Part shown: one piece after another, positions 40,244 through 49,595 of the stretch
How the letters are laid out: every line of letters starts with the position of its first letter
How positions within the stretch are numbered: position 1 is the first letter of the stretch
DNA from: Novipirellula sp052161655
GTDB lineage: Bacteria; Planctomycetota; Planctomycetia; Pirellulales; Pirellulaceae
NCBI RefSeq assembly: GCF_052161655.1
Contig: NZ_CP197418.1
Location: forward strand, 9,858,001-9,922,000
Length of the DNA: 64,000 bases
Direction of reading: 5' to 3'
Position numbers and translations under genes: made by a program
The notes under the pieces: generated by a model
Told to the model about the DNA's origin: nothing
Seen by the model: the letters and a program-made list of their open reading frames with translations, nothing else
Databases searched by the model: none

Positions 40244-43120
40244 ATGGACGAACAAGAATTTGCACAGTTGCTGATGGAGACGTTCCTGCAGGAATTGAGC
40301 GAACATATTGAGACACTTAGTCATGAATTGCTGGCTGTAGAGAAGGCACAATCACCCGAAGAGCTCGATGAGTTGTGGAAGGTCATTTTCCGCGCGGCCC
40401 ATACACTCAAGGGAGCCTCCGCTGCGGTCAATGTGCTGCCGATCCAAAACGCATGCCACCATTTAGAAGATATTTTCGGGCATTTTCGTGACCAGCGAAT
40501 TGCGGCCCCCGAATCGATGATTTCGTTGATGTTGAAGGTGATTGACGCAATCGAAGAGATCTCGGTCCGTCTCCGTGCGGAAGAGAGCTTAGAGGACTCG
40601 TCGCTGGTGCAGATGTTGCCGGAACTTCATCGAGTTGCAGACGAGTTAACCGGGTCAGAACCGTCCGAACCAATCGCTGAATCGCCAGCGGACTCGGCAG
40701 TGGATCCAGAAAAGACTGCGGATACGGACTTGGCTGCTGATGCAGTGGAGACGAACGCGCAATCGGCGTCAGAGTTTCTAAACGTATTAGACGATCATGT
40801 CTCTTCGCTTTCATCCAATGCCTTAGCTTTGGAATCGGCAAAGAGTGACGAAGACAAACAAGCCGCGCTGACTCAGCTTCTGCAGGCCGCATGCAGTTTA
40901 AAGGACTCAGCCGCTGCGTCGAAAATCGAAGTGGTCCGTGATGTGTGCGAGCGTCTCGAGACACTGTTCACTCACATGCAAGACGGCGTTGGCGACGTCT
41001 CAGCGGAATGTGTTTCAAGAATCTTGGAGGCTGGCAATTCGATTGCCGATGTCGGACGCCGACTTCGCGACGGCAACGATTTGAAAGCGGCTTCGATCCA
41101 GAAAATGAGCGAGAAGCTAAGTAAATTCATCACCAAACCGGCAAGTCCTCCGACGTCTGCTAGCACTGACACCTTGGTGGACGATTCATCGCAAGATGTC
41201 GAGCCCGTGGTTACGGCGAAAAGCGAACAGGCGGCGGAGGTTGCCGCAGCGACGACAACTGCATCACCAGCCGCCGCAACATCGAACACGCTTTCCAGCA
41301 AACCACAAACTGACTCTCGGTCTGCAGCGGCAAAGACAAACGATGCTGGCAAACGGATCGCAACGGGGGAGCAAAACGCGTCCATCCGTGTACCCGCTCA
41401 AAAACTAGATGCACTGCTTGCCTACAGCGGCGAATTACTTGTCGTGCGTGGACGCTTCTCGCTGAGAGCAAAAGATGCGAGCGAACTCCGTGACTTGGCG
41501 ACCGAGCTAAAAACACGCTGGCTCCATTCTCAACGAATGATGCGACAATCGACGCCCAGTCGCGGTAGCACTCCGTCACAAACCATCCTGTCGGGCCAAG
41601 CGGAGTCATGGATGGCAGAAACCTCGCAATCCTTCACAACGCTGACCAAAAAGATCGAAGAATTCTCGACCCATATTGAAGCCGACAACCGCTTGCTCGG
41701 GCAAACGTGCAGCCAATTGGACGACGAGGTTTATCATGTGCGAATGCTTCCGTTCACGGACGCGTGTGGAGGCCTAGAGAGGGCGGTTCGCGACATCGCG
41801 ACAGCTACCAACAAAAAGGTCGAATTCAAAATCGAGGGTGGTGACGTCGAGGTGGACCGCTCAGTGCTGGAGGGATTAAAGGATCCACTGCTGCATCTGG
41901 TTCGCAATTCTGTGGATCACGGAATTGAAAAGACAGGAGCAAGAATCGCAGCCGGAAAACCAGAAATCGCTTCGTTGGTCGTCAGCGCTTCGCTGCGAGG
42001 CGGCCAAGTCGAGGTGGTGGTTCAAGACGACGGCGCGGGCTTTGACCTGGAACGCATCTGTGCGATCGCAAAGAAACGTGGCTTAGAAATTCCCGAAGAT
42101 CGCCGTGAACAAGCCCGGTTGGTTTTTGTTCCCGGATTTTCAACCGCGAAAATGATCACCGACATCTCCGGCCGCGGCGTCGGCTTGGACGTCGTGCAAA
42201 GCCGTGTGGAATCGCTACACGGTGCGGTGGACGTCACGTTCCGAGAAGGTCAATGGACGCGATTCACATTGACGGTCCCTCTCACCTTGACGACGATTCG
42301 CTCGATGTTGGTGCGAGTCAACGAGGATGTCTATGCGATTCCCACGACGGCGGTTCAGCGATTGGTTCGTTTTGGCATCAATGACGTACGCTCCTCGATG
42401 GGACGTGACACATTGCGGCTTCGCGATTCGCCGATGCCGGTTGTCTCGCTCGCCGCGACATTGGGGTTGAAATCCAAGGGGTTGATCGCAGGCAAATCAT
42501 CAATGGGATTGGCGGTCGTATTGGCGGCTGGCGAACAACGGGTCGCCGTCGCGGTAGACGATGTATTGTCCGAACAAGAGGTGTTGGTCAAAAACCTGGG
42601 AGCACGCATTCGTCGCCTGCGACATTTTTCCGGATGCACGCTGCTGCCGTCCGGCCGAATTGCGATGGTCATGAACGCATCCAACGTGGTGCGAACGGCA
42701 CTCGGAATCGCCCCTACGTATACACATCTAACGCCAAACAAACACGACCCAGCGACTCGCAAACATCTGCTGCTCGCAGACGACTCGGTCACTACGCGGG
42801 AACTTCTCAAAAACATCCTCGAAACCGCTGGCTATGATGTCTTCGCCGCTGCGGATGGCGAGCAAGCTTGGGTGGCGGCTCAAGAGCATCATTTTGATGC
42901 GGTGGTCAGCGATGTGGATATGCCGCGAGTCGATGGATTTGAATTGACGTCGAAATTGCGTAGCAATGCCCCGACGGCCGAAATCCCCATCGTCTTGGTC
43001 ACCGCGAGAGGGTCAGATAACGACAAGGAGCGTGGGGTCCAGGTAGGAGCAAATGGATACATCGTGAAAGGCAGTTTCGATCAGGCGAACCTTCTCGACA
43101 CGTTAGCCCAGTTGGTTTAA
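40244..43120 (+). CDS. cheA: Hybrid CheA histidine kinase with C-terminal receiver domain
   Basis: The 958-residue kinase starts at the ATG giving MDEQEFAQLLMETFLQELSE. The first HPt domain has the phosphorylated His53 in RAAHTLKGASAAV. A second HPt-like domain (about residues 175-290) has QAACSLKDSAAASK, with Cys217 where His belongs, so it is inactive. After an alanine-, serine- and threonine-rich linker come the dimerisation region, the ATPase (LVRNSVDHGIEKTGA, VVQDDGAGFDLE, DISGRGVGLDVVQSRV), the CheW-like domain and a receiver (LLADDSVTTRELLKNILETA, AVVSDVDMPRVDGFEL, LVTARGSDNDKERG). This layout matches WspE. It lies 10 bases before cheB. Confidence 0.95.
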   Translation: MDEQEFAQLLMETFLQELSEHIETLSHELLAVEKAQSPEELDELWKVIFRAAHTLKGASAAVNVLPIQNACHHLEDIFGHFRDQRIAAPESMISLMLKVIDAIEEISVRLRAEESLEDSSLVQMLPELHRVADELTGSEPSEPIAESPADSAVDPEKTADTDLAADAVETNAQSASEFLNVLDDHVSSLSSNALALESAKSDEDKQAALTQLLQAACSLKDSAAASKIEVVRDVCERLETLFTHMQDGVGDVSAECVSRILEAGNSIADVGRRLRDGNDLKAASIQKMSEKLSKFITKPASPPTSASTDTLVDDSSQDVEPVVTAKSEQAAEVAAATTTASPAAATSNTLSSKPQTDSRSAAAKTNDAGKRIATGEQNASIRVPAQKLDALLAYSGELLVVRGRFSLRAKDASELRDLATELKTRWLHSQRMMRQSTPSRGSTPSQTILSGQAESWMAETSQSFTTLTKKIEEFSTHIEADNRLLGQTCSQLDDEVYHVRMLPFTDACGGLERAVRDIATATNKKVEFKIEGGDVEVDRSVLEGLKDPLLHLVRNSVDHGIEKTGARIAAGKPEIASLVVSASLRGGQVEVVVQDDGAGFDLERICAIAKKRGLEIPEDRREQARLVFVPGFSTAKMITDISGRGVGLDVVQSRVESLHGAVDVTFREGQWTRFTLTVPLTLTTIRSMLVRVNEDVYAIPTTAVQRLVRFGINDVRSSMGRDTLRLRDSPMPVVSLAATLGLKSKGLIAGKSSMGLAVVLAAGEQRVAVAVDDVLSEQEVLVKNLGARIRRLRHFSGCTLLPSGRIAMVMNASNVVRTALGIAPTYTHLTPNKHDPATRKHLLLADDSVTTRELLKNILETAGYDVFAAADGEQAWVAAQEHHFDAVVSDVDMPRVDGFELTSKLRSNAPTAEIPIVLVTARGSDNDKERGVQVGANGYIVKGSFDQANLLDTLAQLV

Positions 43121-43130
43121 GGAGATAGAC

Positions 43131-44171
43131 ATGCACAACGTATTGATTGTCGACGACTCCGCTACTTCGCGTGAAGTGTTGCGAGCGATACTATGCGAGG
43201 AAGCGGGCTTTAACGTGGTCGGCTTTGCAAAGGACGGACGTGAAGCTGTAGAGAAAGCCAAAGAGTTGCATCCCGATGTGATCACGATGGACATTAACAT
43301 GCCCGTGATGAATGGATTGGAAGCCACTCGCGAGATCATGATTGAAACGCCTACGCCGATCGTGATTGTCTCGGCAAGTACACGCGTCAAAGAGATCGAA
43401 GCGTCGATGGAAGCGTTGGGCGCCGGCGCATTGGCAATCTTACTAAAACCCTCCGGACCGCACTCGCCCCAACATGCGGCAATGGCCAAAGAGATCGTCT
43501 CGACCGTCAAAGCAATGGCGGGCGTGTTGGTGATTCGGCGGCGACGTCGCGTGACGCCCCAAGGATCCTCGAGCCTTGTCAAGGAACCTGTCGCGACTCC
43601 ACAACGCCCCAAAATCAAAGCCGTTTCGATATTATCGTCGACCGGCGGCCCTCCGGCGCTCGCCAAGGTGCTCGGCGCGTTGCCCACCGATTTCCCGATC
43701 CCCATTTTGCTCGTTCAACACATGGTACCCAGCTTTGTTGCGGGCTTTGCAAGCTGGCTCGATAGCGTCGTTCCGATTCGCGTTTGCCTTGCCTGTGACC
43801 AAGCACGGATCGAGGGCAGTTGTGTCTACGTCGCTGCTGCGGGCAGCCATTTAGGCGTCAGCCGAGGGTCACGGATCCGTCTTTCCGATGATCCTCCGAT
43901 CGATGGGTTTCAACCCGCAGGCACACATCTGTTCGCCAGTGTCGCCGAGGAATACCGCCACGAATGCGTTGGCGTGATCATGACAGGTATGGGGCGAGAC
44001 GGCGTCGACGGACTGCAGCGAATTTACGATGCGGGAGGAACCACGATTGCCCAGGACGAAGCGTCAAGTGTTGTCTTTGGAATGGCAAAAGTCGCGATCG
44101 AACAAAAGATTATCGGTTCGGTCCTGCCGCTGGATCAAATCGGCAATCAACTCAAGCAACTTGTTTGCTAG
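43131..44171 (+). CDS. cheB: CheB protein-glutamate methylesterase
   Basis: It demethylates or deamidates receptor glutamates. The 346 residues start after a strong AAGGAG. The receiver domain has LIVDDSATSREVLRAILCEE and VITMDINMPVMNGLEATREI. A basic linker (RRRRRVTPQG) leads to the esterase domain with the catalytic triad in SILSSTGGPPALAKVLGALP (Ser), ILLVQHMVPSFVAGFASWLD (His) and VGVIMTGMGRDGVDGLQRIY (Asp). It is the last gene of the chemosensory run and corresponds to WspF. No diguanylate cyclase gene follows. Confidence 0.95.
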   Translation: MHNVLIVDDSATSREVLRAILCEEAGFNVVGFAKDGREAVEKAKELHPDVITMDINMPVMNGLEATREIMIETPTPIVIVSASTRVKEIEASMEALGAGALAILLKPSGPHSPQHAAMAKEIVSTVKAMAGVLVIRRRRRVTPQGSSSLVKEPVATPQRPKIKAVSILSSTGGPPALAKVLGALPTDFPIPILLVQHMVPSFVAGFASWLDSVVPIRVCLACDQARIEGSCVYVAAAGSHLGVSRGSRIRLSDDPPIDGFQPAGTHLFASVAEEYRHECVGVIMTGMGRDGVDGLQRIYDAGGTTIAQDEASSVVFGMAKVAIEQKIIGSVLPLDQIGNQLKQLVC

Positions 44172-44230
44172 CGTCGCCAACGACCTGCATCGCATGCCGC
44201 CGCAACTTGAATTGCGGGTAGGCGATTGAA

Positions 44231-44291
44231 GTAGGGCCGGTTCCCACCGGCCAGTTCGCTTGAGAGGTGTGCCCGGCAGAACCGGCTCTAC
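44231..44291. repeat. GTAGGGCCGGTT inverted repeat
   Basis: The left arm GTAGGGCCGGTT (44231-44242) and right arm AACCGGCTCTAC (44280-44291) pair with one mismatch, with an inner CCGG-CCGG hairpin next to the left arm. It lies between the convergent cheB and protease genes. Confidence 0.7.
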
Positions 44292-44323
44292 GCAAAACAG
44301 AGCTGTGATTGTCTACGAGCGCC

Positions 44324-45736
44324 TCAGCGTGACTGTTGCTGGACCATTCGCAGAAAGTCCTGAGTCGGCTCGCTGACCGTCATTACTTGCGGTGAGCTTT
44401 GCGGGCTGTTCCGATCGCGGATGATCACGATCACCTCTTGGTTACTCGCTTGCGTGACGCTCGCGGGTGCAAAGTCTGCCGGGGCGGAGATGGCCGAGGG
44501 TTGCAGTGCCGATTGAGGAAGTCCCACGGGCGTGACCGCATCATGATTCAGGCTGGCCATTCGCTCGGGAGCCGCCGCAGCGTCTGTGTTTTTGTACAAG
44601 CTGGTCAAATTCACTTGGTCTAATTGCCAGTGCACAGCACCAGGACCGGCATAGATACCGACGTCGTCTTTGTAATCCGCAGCGTTGCAAACTCCGATCA
44701 AACGGCCTGCGTCGTCGAACAATCCGCCACCGCTACGTCCATCAATCGGTGCGCCTTCGATTTCCAGGTTCGAGGCGTTGATATGTTGGTTGTATTTGTT
44801 GACGCCTGTGACGCGAGTGTCACGTCGGCTGGGGTCGTCGCCACGATCACAACCGTAGCTGAACGCAGGTTGACCGGTGCGAACTTGATCCGCCGACGAA
44901 ATCACCTCAACGGGATCAATCGCGAAGCCGGGACGAATCACCACGAGGGCGATGTCGCGATCATCTGCATCGTAGTCGAGCAATTGACCGAGAACCGTTT
45001 GCACTTGGCCTCCGACGAACAAATCAACTTCGATTTTTCCTTCGCCCTTGGTTTCGCGGAACAGGTGCCCGCAAGTCAAAACGAGACCTTCTTCGCCTTG
45101 GATGTCAATGATTGTTCCGGTGCCAGCTCCGTAGCCTTTGCCGTCATGAACTCGCAGGCGGACGGTTGCAGCACGGGCTCGTTCAACCGCATCGGCTTTG
45201 CTCAGACTTGGCATCGGCTCGATCGATCGAGTGGCATCGCGGTTCGCGGCTGCCGTCAATGTTTGTCTCTGGAAGTCCTGGTTTTGGAACGCTTGGTTTT
45301 GAGATTGGCCGACTGGCAATCGCCCCACGGGAGCTAGCCGAGTCTGGGGAGCCGGAAAAGGGTCGTTGGCCCGCGTCATCGATCCGGTTTGAACTAACGG
45401 TCCTCGGGGATTGATCGCCAGTGCATTTTGCAAATCCGAGAGCGACTGCGTGCCGACCAAGCGAGTGACTTCTTTTCCGCCCGCAACCACGACGAAGGTG
45501 GGGGTTTGGCGGATTCCGTAGCGGCGGGTCAGATCGGGTTCCGACTGAACATCAACGTGCCGAACGGGCACGCCGGATTGTTCGAGCTGAGCGAGAACGG
45601 GCTGCATCGCCCGACAGGGAGGGCATTGCGAGGAAGAAAAGTCGATCAGAATGGCACCCGCAGCCTGTGCTGAGACACCTTGAAAGCAATTTGTTGCCGC
45701 TACAAATGCAATCGCGATCGCGAACATTGTCTTCAT
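44324..45736 (-). CDS. Exported thioredoxin-trypsin-like protease fusion
   Basis: The 470-residue protein starts at the ATG giving MKTMFAIAIAFVAATNCFQG, a signal peptide. Next is a thioredoxin fold (residues about 25-115) with ILIDFSSSQCPPCRAMQPVL (CPPC at 38-41) and the cis-proline region RRYGIRQTPTFVVVAGGKEV. A linker rich in Gln and Asn follows, then a trypsin-like serine protease domain with the triad in LVLTCGHLFRETKGEGK (His), DYDADDRDIALVVIRPG (Asp) and APIDGRSGGGLFDDAGRLIG (Ser). It therefore looks catalytically complete in both domains. The rest is a low-complexity tail. It probably acts in the periplasm; targets are unknown. A domain order of this kind is rare outside planctomycetes, as far as I know. 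Confidence 0.9.
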   Translation of the reverse strand: MKTMFAIAIAFVAATNCFQGVSAQAAGAILIDFSSSQCPPCRAMQPVLAQLEQSGVPVRHVDVQSEPDLTRRYGIRQTPTFVVVAGGKEVTRLVGTQSLSDLQNALAINPRGPLVQTGSMTRANDPFPAPQTRLAPVGRLPVGQSQNQAFQNQDFQRQTLTAAANRDATRSIEPMPSLSKADAVERARAATVRLRVHDGKGYGAGTGTIIDIQGEEGLVLTCGHLFRETKGEGKIEVDLFVGGQVQTVLGQLLDYDADDRDIALVVIRPGFAIDPVEVISSADQVRTGQPAFSYGCDRGDDPSRRDTRVTGVNKYNQHINASNLEIEGAPIDGRSGGGLFDDAGRLIGVCNAADYKDDVGIYAGPGAVHWQLDQVNLTSLYKNTDAAAAPERMASLNHDAVTPVGLPQSALQPSAISAPADFAPASVTQASNQEVIVIIRDRNSPQSSPQVMTVSEPTQDFLRMVQQQSR

Positions 45737-46139
45737 CACGCTCGTCCCTCCATGGACGGTAGTGGTCATTTCGGGTCAGCCGTCATTGGCCAACCGAATA
45801 GGAGACGACCGCATCAATTTTCCAACGTCCCTGCTGGATTTTGGTCGCCTGAGGATCGCAATACTGCCTGAATCAACCATGTCGCGGCAAGATCAATGGA
45901 CGCGATCCTCTTGGAACTTTAGTTTTTTTTGAGTTTCACAACCGTTTTTTTATGAATTGTTCATTCCACTGCCCCCGCAAAAACGTGTACAGATCGTCGC
46001 CCCGCGTCGTCGAAAACGAGTTTCAAAGCTACAATCCGCCCAAGACGCTTGCACCATCCCCCCGTTTGACACTTTGCCGATCAAATCGATTGTCCGATTC
46101 TTGGCAGCTTCCTTTCACAACGTTCCAAAATCAATCTCG
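45737..46139. other. Divergent promoter region between the protease and metG
   Basis: It spans about 400 bases with no separate gene. The metG frame stays open back to 45957, but that 61-residue stretch does not look like MetRS. T-rich runs at about 45920-45950 may belong to a promoter or a weak terminator; neither could be defined. Confidence 0.5.
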
Positions 46140-48179
46140 ATGACTCGCCGAATCCTTGTCACTAGCGCACTGCCCTACGCCAATGGTCCGATCCACATCG
46201 GGCACTTGGTTGAATACATCCAGACCGACATCTGGGTGCGATTTCAAAAATTGAGGGGCAACCGTTGTATTTACGTCTGTGCCGACGATACCCACGGCAC
46301 CGCGATCATGATTCGCGCCCGCAAAGAAGGCCGTAGCGAAGAAGAATTAATTGCCGCAATGAGCGAATCGCACCAACGCGATTTCAGCGGATTTGGCATC
46401 GAGTTCGACCACTACGGCAGCACCCACAGCGACGCGAATCGCGAATTGTGTGGCGAGTTTTGGAAATCGCTGCGAGCAAACAACTTGATCGCCGAACGCG
46501 AAATCGAGCAGCTTTTCGATCCCGAAGCCCAAACGTTTCTGGCTGATCGCTTCGTCCGTGGCACCTGTCCAAAATGTGGCAAAAAAGACCAACCGGGCGA
46601 CAATTGCGTATGCGGACATACGTACAGTCCCACGGACTTGATCGACCCCAAGAGCACGCTTAGCGGCGCGACGCCCGAGCTTCGCAAAGCCACCCATTTG
46701 TTCGTCGAACTTGACAAGCTACGCGAGTTTTTGACGACCTGGATCGACAGCAGCGACGCCTTGCAAAGCGAAACCGCCAACTATTTGAAAGGGCATTTCT
46801 TAGCTAACGAACTTCGCGACTGGGACATCAGCCGCCCCGGGCCGTACTTTGGATTTGAGATCCCCGACTCGCCGGGCAACTATTGGTACGTCTGGTTCGA
46901 TGCTCCGATCGGCTATATCGCCAGCACGAAACAGTGGTGCGAGGCCAACGGTGAAAAGCTCGAGGATTGGTGGAAATCGGACGATTGCGAGATCCATCAC
47001 TTTATTGGCAAAGACATCACCTATTTCCATACGCTGTTTTGGCCCGGAATGCTAAAAACGGCGGGCTACAATCTGCCGACCAAAGTTCGCATCCACGGTT
47101 TCTTGACCGTGACGGGCGAAAAAATGAGCAAGTCGACTGGCACGCTCGTTTCTGCCGAAACGTACCTCAAGCACGCCAAACCGGCATATCTGCGTTACTT
47201 TTACGCCACAAAATTGACCGCTCGCGTGGAAGACATCGACCTCGGGCTCGATGAGTTTACGGACAAGATCAACAGTGACCTCGTTGGCAAAGTCGTCAAC
47301 CTCGCCAGCCGCGTTGGCAAGTTCGCGAGCTCAACGGGGCTGTCGGCAACCTACCCCGACGATGGGGGTTTATTCCAAGCCGCCGCCGATGCGGGCGACG
47401 AAATTGCTGCCGCGTACGAGTCGTGTGACTATTCTCGTGCAATGCGGCGGATCATGGAACTTGCCGACGCCGCCAACCCGTTTGTCGAGCACGCCAAGCC
47501 GTGGGAAATGAAAAAGGATGCGGATCGCCAGGACGAGCTACGCGACGTTTGTACGGTCGCGCTTAACCTGTTCCGACAATTGACGATTTATCTGACGCCA
47601 GTATTGCCAGAGTTGGCTCAGCAGTGTGGTGATTTGTTAGGCGAAGAAATTACATCGTGGGACCAAAGTAAAACCCCGCTTACCGGAACCGCTGTTGCCA
47701 AGTTCCAACGAATGATGGACCGAGTTCAACCCGAGGATTTGAAGAAGATGATCGACGAAAGCAAAGAATTGGCAGCCGAAGAAACCAAGCAAGACAATTT
47801 GCCCACGTTCAATGACAGCGACCAACCACTCAAAGACGAACCGTTGGCCGACGAGATCACAATCGATGATTTCGCCAAAGTCGACTTGCGAGTCGCTCGC
47901 GTGGTCAATGCCGAGCATGTGCCCGAAGCCAACAAGTTGCTGAAGTTGACGCTCAGCCTGGGTGGTGACGAACGACGCCAAGTCTTTGCCGGAATCAAAG
48001 CCGCGTACGAACCCGAAGCCCTGATCGGCCGATTGGTCGTGATGGTCGCCAATCTTCAACCTCGCAAAATGCGTTTTGGATTGAGCGAAGGCATGGTAAC
48101 TGCATCGGGCCCTGGTGGCGCCGAAGTGTTTATCCTTGGTGTGGATGAAGGTGCTCTCCCCGGTCAACGTGTCCACTAA
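46140..48179 (+). CDS. metG: Methionine-tRNA ligase with C-terminal tRNA-binding domain
   Basis: It charges tRNA-Met with methionine. From the ATG giving MTRRILVTSALPYANGPIHI it has 679 residues. Class I motifs are SALPYANGPIHIGHLVEYIQ (HIGH-type) and VTGEKMSKSTGTLV (KMSKS). The zinc-binding insert is CPKCGKKDQPGDNCVCG. The C-terminal EMAP/Trbp111-like domain (IDDFAKVDLRVARVVNAEHV, MVANLQPRKMRFGLSEGMVT) binds tRNA and dimerises. It leads a run with the following hydrolase, acetyltransferase and EpmA-like genes. Confidence 0.96.
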   Translation: MTRRILVTSALPYANGPIHIGHLVEYIQTDIWVRFQKLRGNRCIYVCADDTHGTAIMIRARKEGRSEEELIAAMSESHQRDFSGFGIEFDHYGSTHSDANRELCGEFWKSLRANNLIAEREIEQLFDPEAQTFLADRFVRGTCPKCGKKDQPGDNCVCGHTYSPTDLIDPKSTLSGATPELRKATHLFVELDKLREFLTTWIDSSDALQSETANYLKGHFLANELRDWDISRPGPYFGFEIPDSPGNYWYVWFDAPIGYIASTKQWCEANGEKLEDWWKSDDCEIHHFIGKDITYFHTLFWPGMLKTAGYNLPTKVRIHGFLTVTGEKMSKSTGTLVSAETYLKHAKPAYLRYFYATKLTARVEDIDLGLDEFTDKINSDLVGKVVNLASRVGKFASSTGLSATYPDDGGLFQAAADAGDEIAAAYESCDYSRAMRRIMELADAANPFVEHAKPWEMKKDADRQDELRDVCTVALNLFRQLTIYLTPVLPELAQQCGDLLGEEITSWDQSKTPLTGTAVAKFQRMMDRVQPEDLKKMIDESKELAAEETKQDNLPTFNDSDQPLKDEPLADEITIDDFAKVDLRVARVVNAEHVPEANKLLKLTLSLGGDERRQVFAGIKAAYEPEALIGRLVVMVANLQPRKMRFGLSEGMVTASGPGGAEVFILGVDEGALPGQRVH

Positions 48180-48184
48180 ACCCG

Positions 48185-49039
48185 ATGTTGCAACGGCCTA
48201 TCAATCACTTCCGTAGCTATTTGCTCGACAAACTGGTGCTCCGGCCCACGCGTGACCGCGTGGACCATGGGATGCAGCATCGAATGCAGCTGCCGTCGCG
48301 TTTCGGGCCGCTGGAGACGTTTGGCTATGCGAATTATCGAGACCCAGGATTTGGGGATGCTCAGACCAATCCGAGCGATCCACCGGATCTGTTGCTGCTG
48401 AAATTCCCCGGAACGGCGGGACGAGCTGAGCGCTCGACGCCGTTTCCTGCGGAAATAATGAGAGATGTCCGTACGCACGTTTGGACTTGGAATCCACCCG
48501 GCTACGGCAACAGCGCAGGTCGTCCGACGCTGCGGCGTGTTGCCCAGGCGGCGATTGATTTCTTCGAAGCATCGATCGATCGGTACCAACAACGATACAC
48601 GACGATGCCAACAGTTTGGTTGTGCGGCAACAGCCTTGGTTGCGCGACGGCGCTGCACGTCGCCGCCATGGCTCAACAAAGCGTGACGCCGATTAGTGGA
48701 CTGTTGTTACGCAATCCGCCCCCGGTCGATTTGGTGGTCAAGCACATCGCGCGGCGTTATCCGTTCGGCAGGTTGATTCATCCGGTCGCTGATCAATTAG
48801 CGCCGGCGATGAACGCAATCTATACCGCTTCGAGCGTCCACGTGCCTGCGATTTTTCTGCAATGCCAAAACGATTCGCTTGTTCCTCCATCGCTTCAGCA
48901 GCAAATCCGCGATGCTTTCGCCGGCCCTCAAAAGCTTGTTAAACTCGAAGGGCTCGATCACGATGGCGTGATGGATGAACAACATTTGCCTGCCGTTCGT
49001 GATGCCTTGCGTTGGCTTCGCGAACAATCCGGGATTTGA
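48185..49039 (+). CDS. Alpha/beta hydrolase
   Basis: The 284-residue protein has an alpha/beta hydrolase fold with no signal peptide. The oxyanion region is LLLLKFPGTAGRAERSTPFP, and TWNPPGYGNSAG precedes the nucleophile elbow TVWLCGNSLGCATALHVAAM (Ser in GNSLG). The acid is in PAIFLQCQNDSLVPPSLQQQ and the catalytic histidine in LEGLDHDGVMDEQHLP. The substrate is unknown; serine hydrolases of this size include esterases and peptidases. It starts 5 bases after metG and is probably in the same transcript. Confidence 0.85.
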   Translation: MLQRPINHFRSYLLDKLVLRPTRDRVDHGMQHRMQLPSRFGPLETFGYANYRDPGFGDAQTNPSDPPDLLLLKFPGTAGRAERSTPFPAEIMRDVRTHVWTWNPPGYGNSAGRPTLRRVAQAAIDFFEASIDRYQQRYTTMPTVWLCGNSLGCATALHVAAMAQQSVTPISGLLLRNPPPVDLVVKHIARRYPFGRLIHPVADQLAPAMNAIYTASSVHVPAIFLQCQNDSLVPPSLQQQIRDAFAGPQKLVKLEGLDHDGVMDEQHLPAVRDALRWLREQSGI

Positions 49040-49076
49040 GTTTTGTTTTTCGACATCTTTTTCGATAGCTAGTGCA

Positions 49077-49595
49077 ATGCCGCTTTCTGCCCAGAGCATT
49101 TGTGTTCGTCATGCCAACGAAATGGATGCCGAGCAAATCGCTGAAATCTACAATCACTACGTTGATGTGGGTGGCGCCACGTTTGACACGGCCCATCTAT
49201 CGACCGAAATGGTTGGCCAACGAATCAAGCAACCCAAACCCGATGGTTGGTACGTCGCCGAATCCGGTGAATCGTTGCTAGGTTGGGCATCGGCGCGGCG
49301 TTACAGTGATCGGTTTGGTTATCGATTTAGTTGTGAAACGGCAATCTACATCGCCCCCGATGGCCAAGGCCGCCAAATCGGCAACCAATTGCAACAGAGA
49401 GTGAACCAGCACTGTATGGATTGCAATCTGCATCATGCCGTCGCTCGAATCATTGCCGACAATCAACGCAGCCTCGCGTTCCATTATCGTCACGGCTACG
49501 AAATGGTCGGCATCCAGAAAGAGATCGGCCGCATGAACGACCAATGGGTCGACGTGGCGATTTTGCAAAAGCTTTTTCGCCCCGATGGCAATTGA
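49077..49595 (+). CDS. GNAT family N-acetyltransferase
   Basis: From the ATG giving MPLSAQSICVRHANEMDAEQ the protein has 172 residues; a longer frame overlapping the hydrolase is rejected. It resembles phosphinothricin/methionine sulfoximine-type acetyltransferases: IAEIYNHYVDVGGATFDTAH, GWYVAESGESLLGWASARRY, the acetyl-CoA-binding AIYIAPDGQGRQIGNQLQQR (Q/R-x-x-G-x-G/A-like) and SLAFHYRHGYEMVGIQKEIG. The true substrate is unknown. Its stop overlaps the next start by one base (TGATG). Confidence 0.88.
   Translation: MPLSAQSICVRHANEMDAEQIAEIYNHYVDVGGATFDTAHLSTEMVGQRIKQPKPDGWYVAESGESLLGWASARRYSDRFGYRFSCETAIYIAPDGQGRQIGNQLQQRVNQHCMDCNLHHAVARIIADNQRSLAFHYRHGYEMVGIQKEIGRMNDQWVDVAILQKLFRPDGN

Noticed and set aside
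34940..44171. Flagellar chemotaxis interpretation of the che cluster
   Set aside because: CheR-TPR, two different CheW proteins and a CheA with a C-terminal receiver fit Wsp/alternative systems better, and no flagellar, CheZ, CheC or CheD gene is present. It cannot be fully excluded from sequence alone.
44624..45337. 237-codon open frame on the plus strand
   Set aside because: It is antisense to the thioredoxin-protease gene, where both catalytic sites are clear on the other strand.
45957..46139. N-terminal extension of metG by 61 residues
   Set aside because: The frame is open, but the extension has no MetRS similarity, while the ATG at 46140 gives the canonical N-terminus (MTRRILVTSALPYANG).
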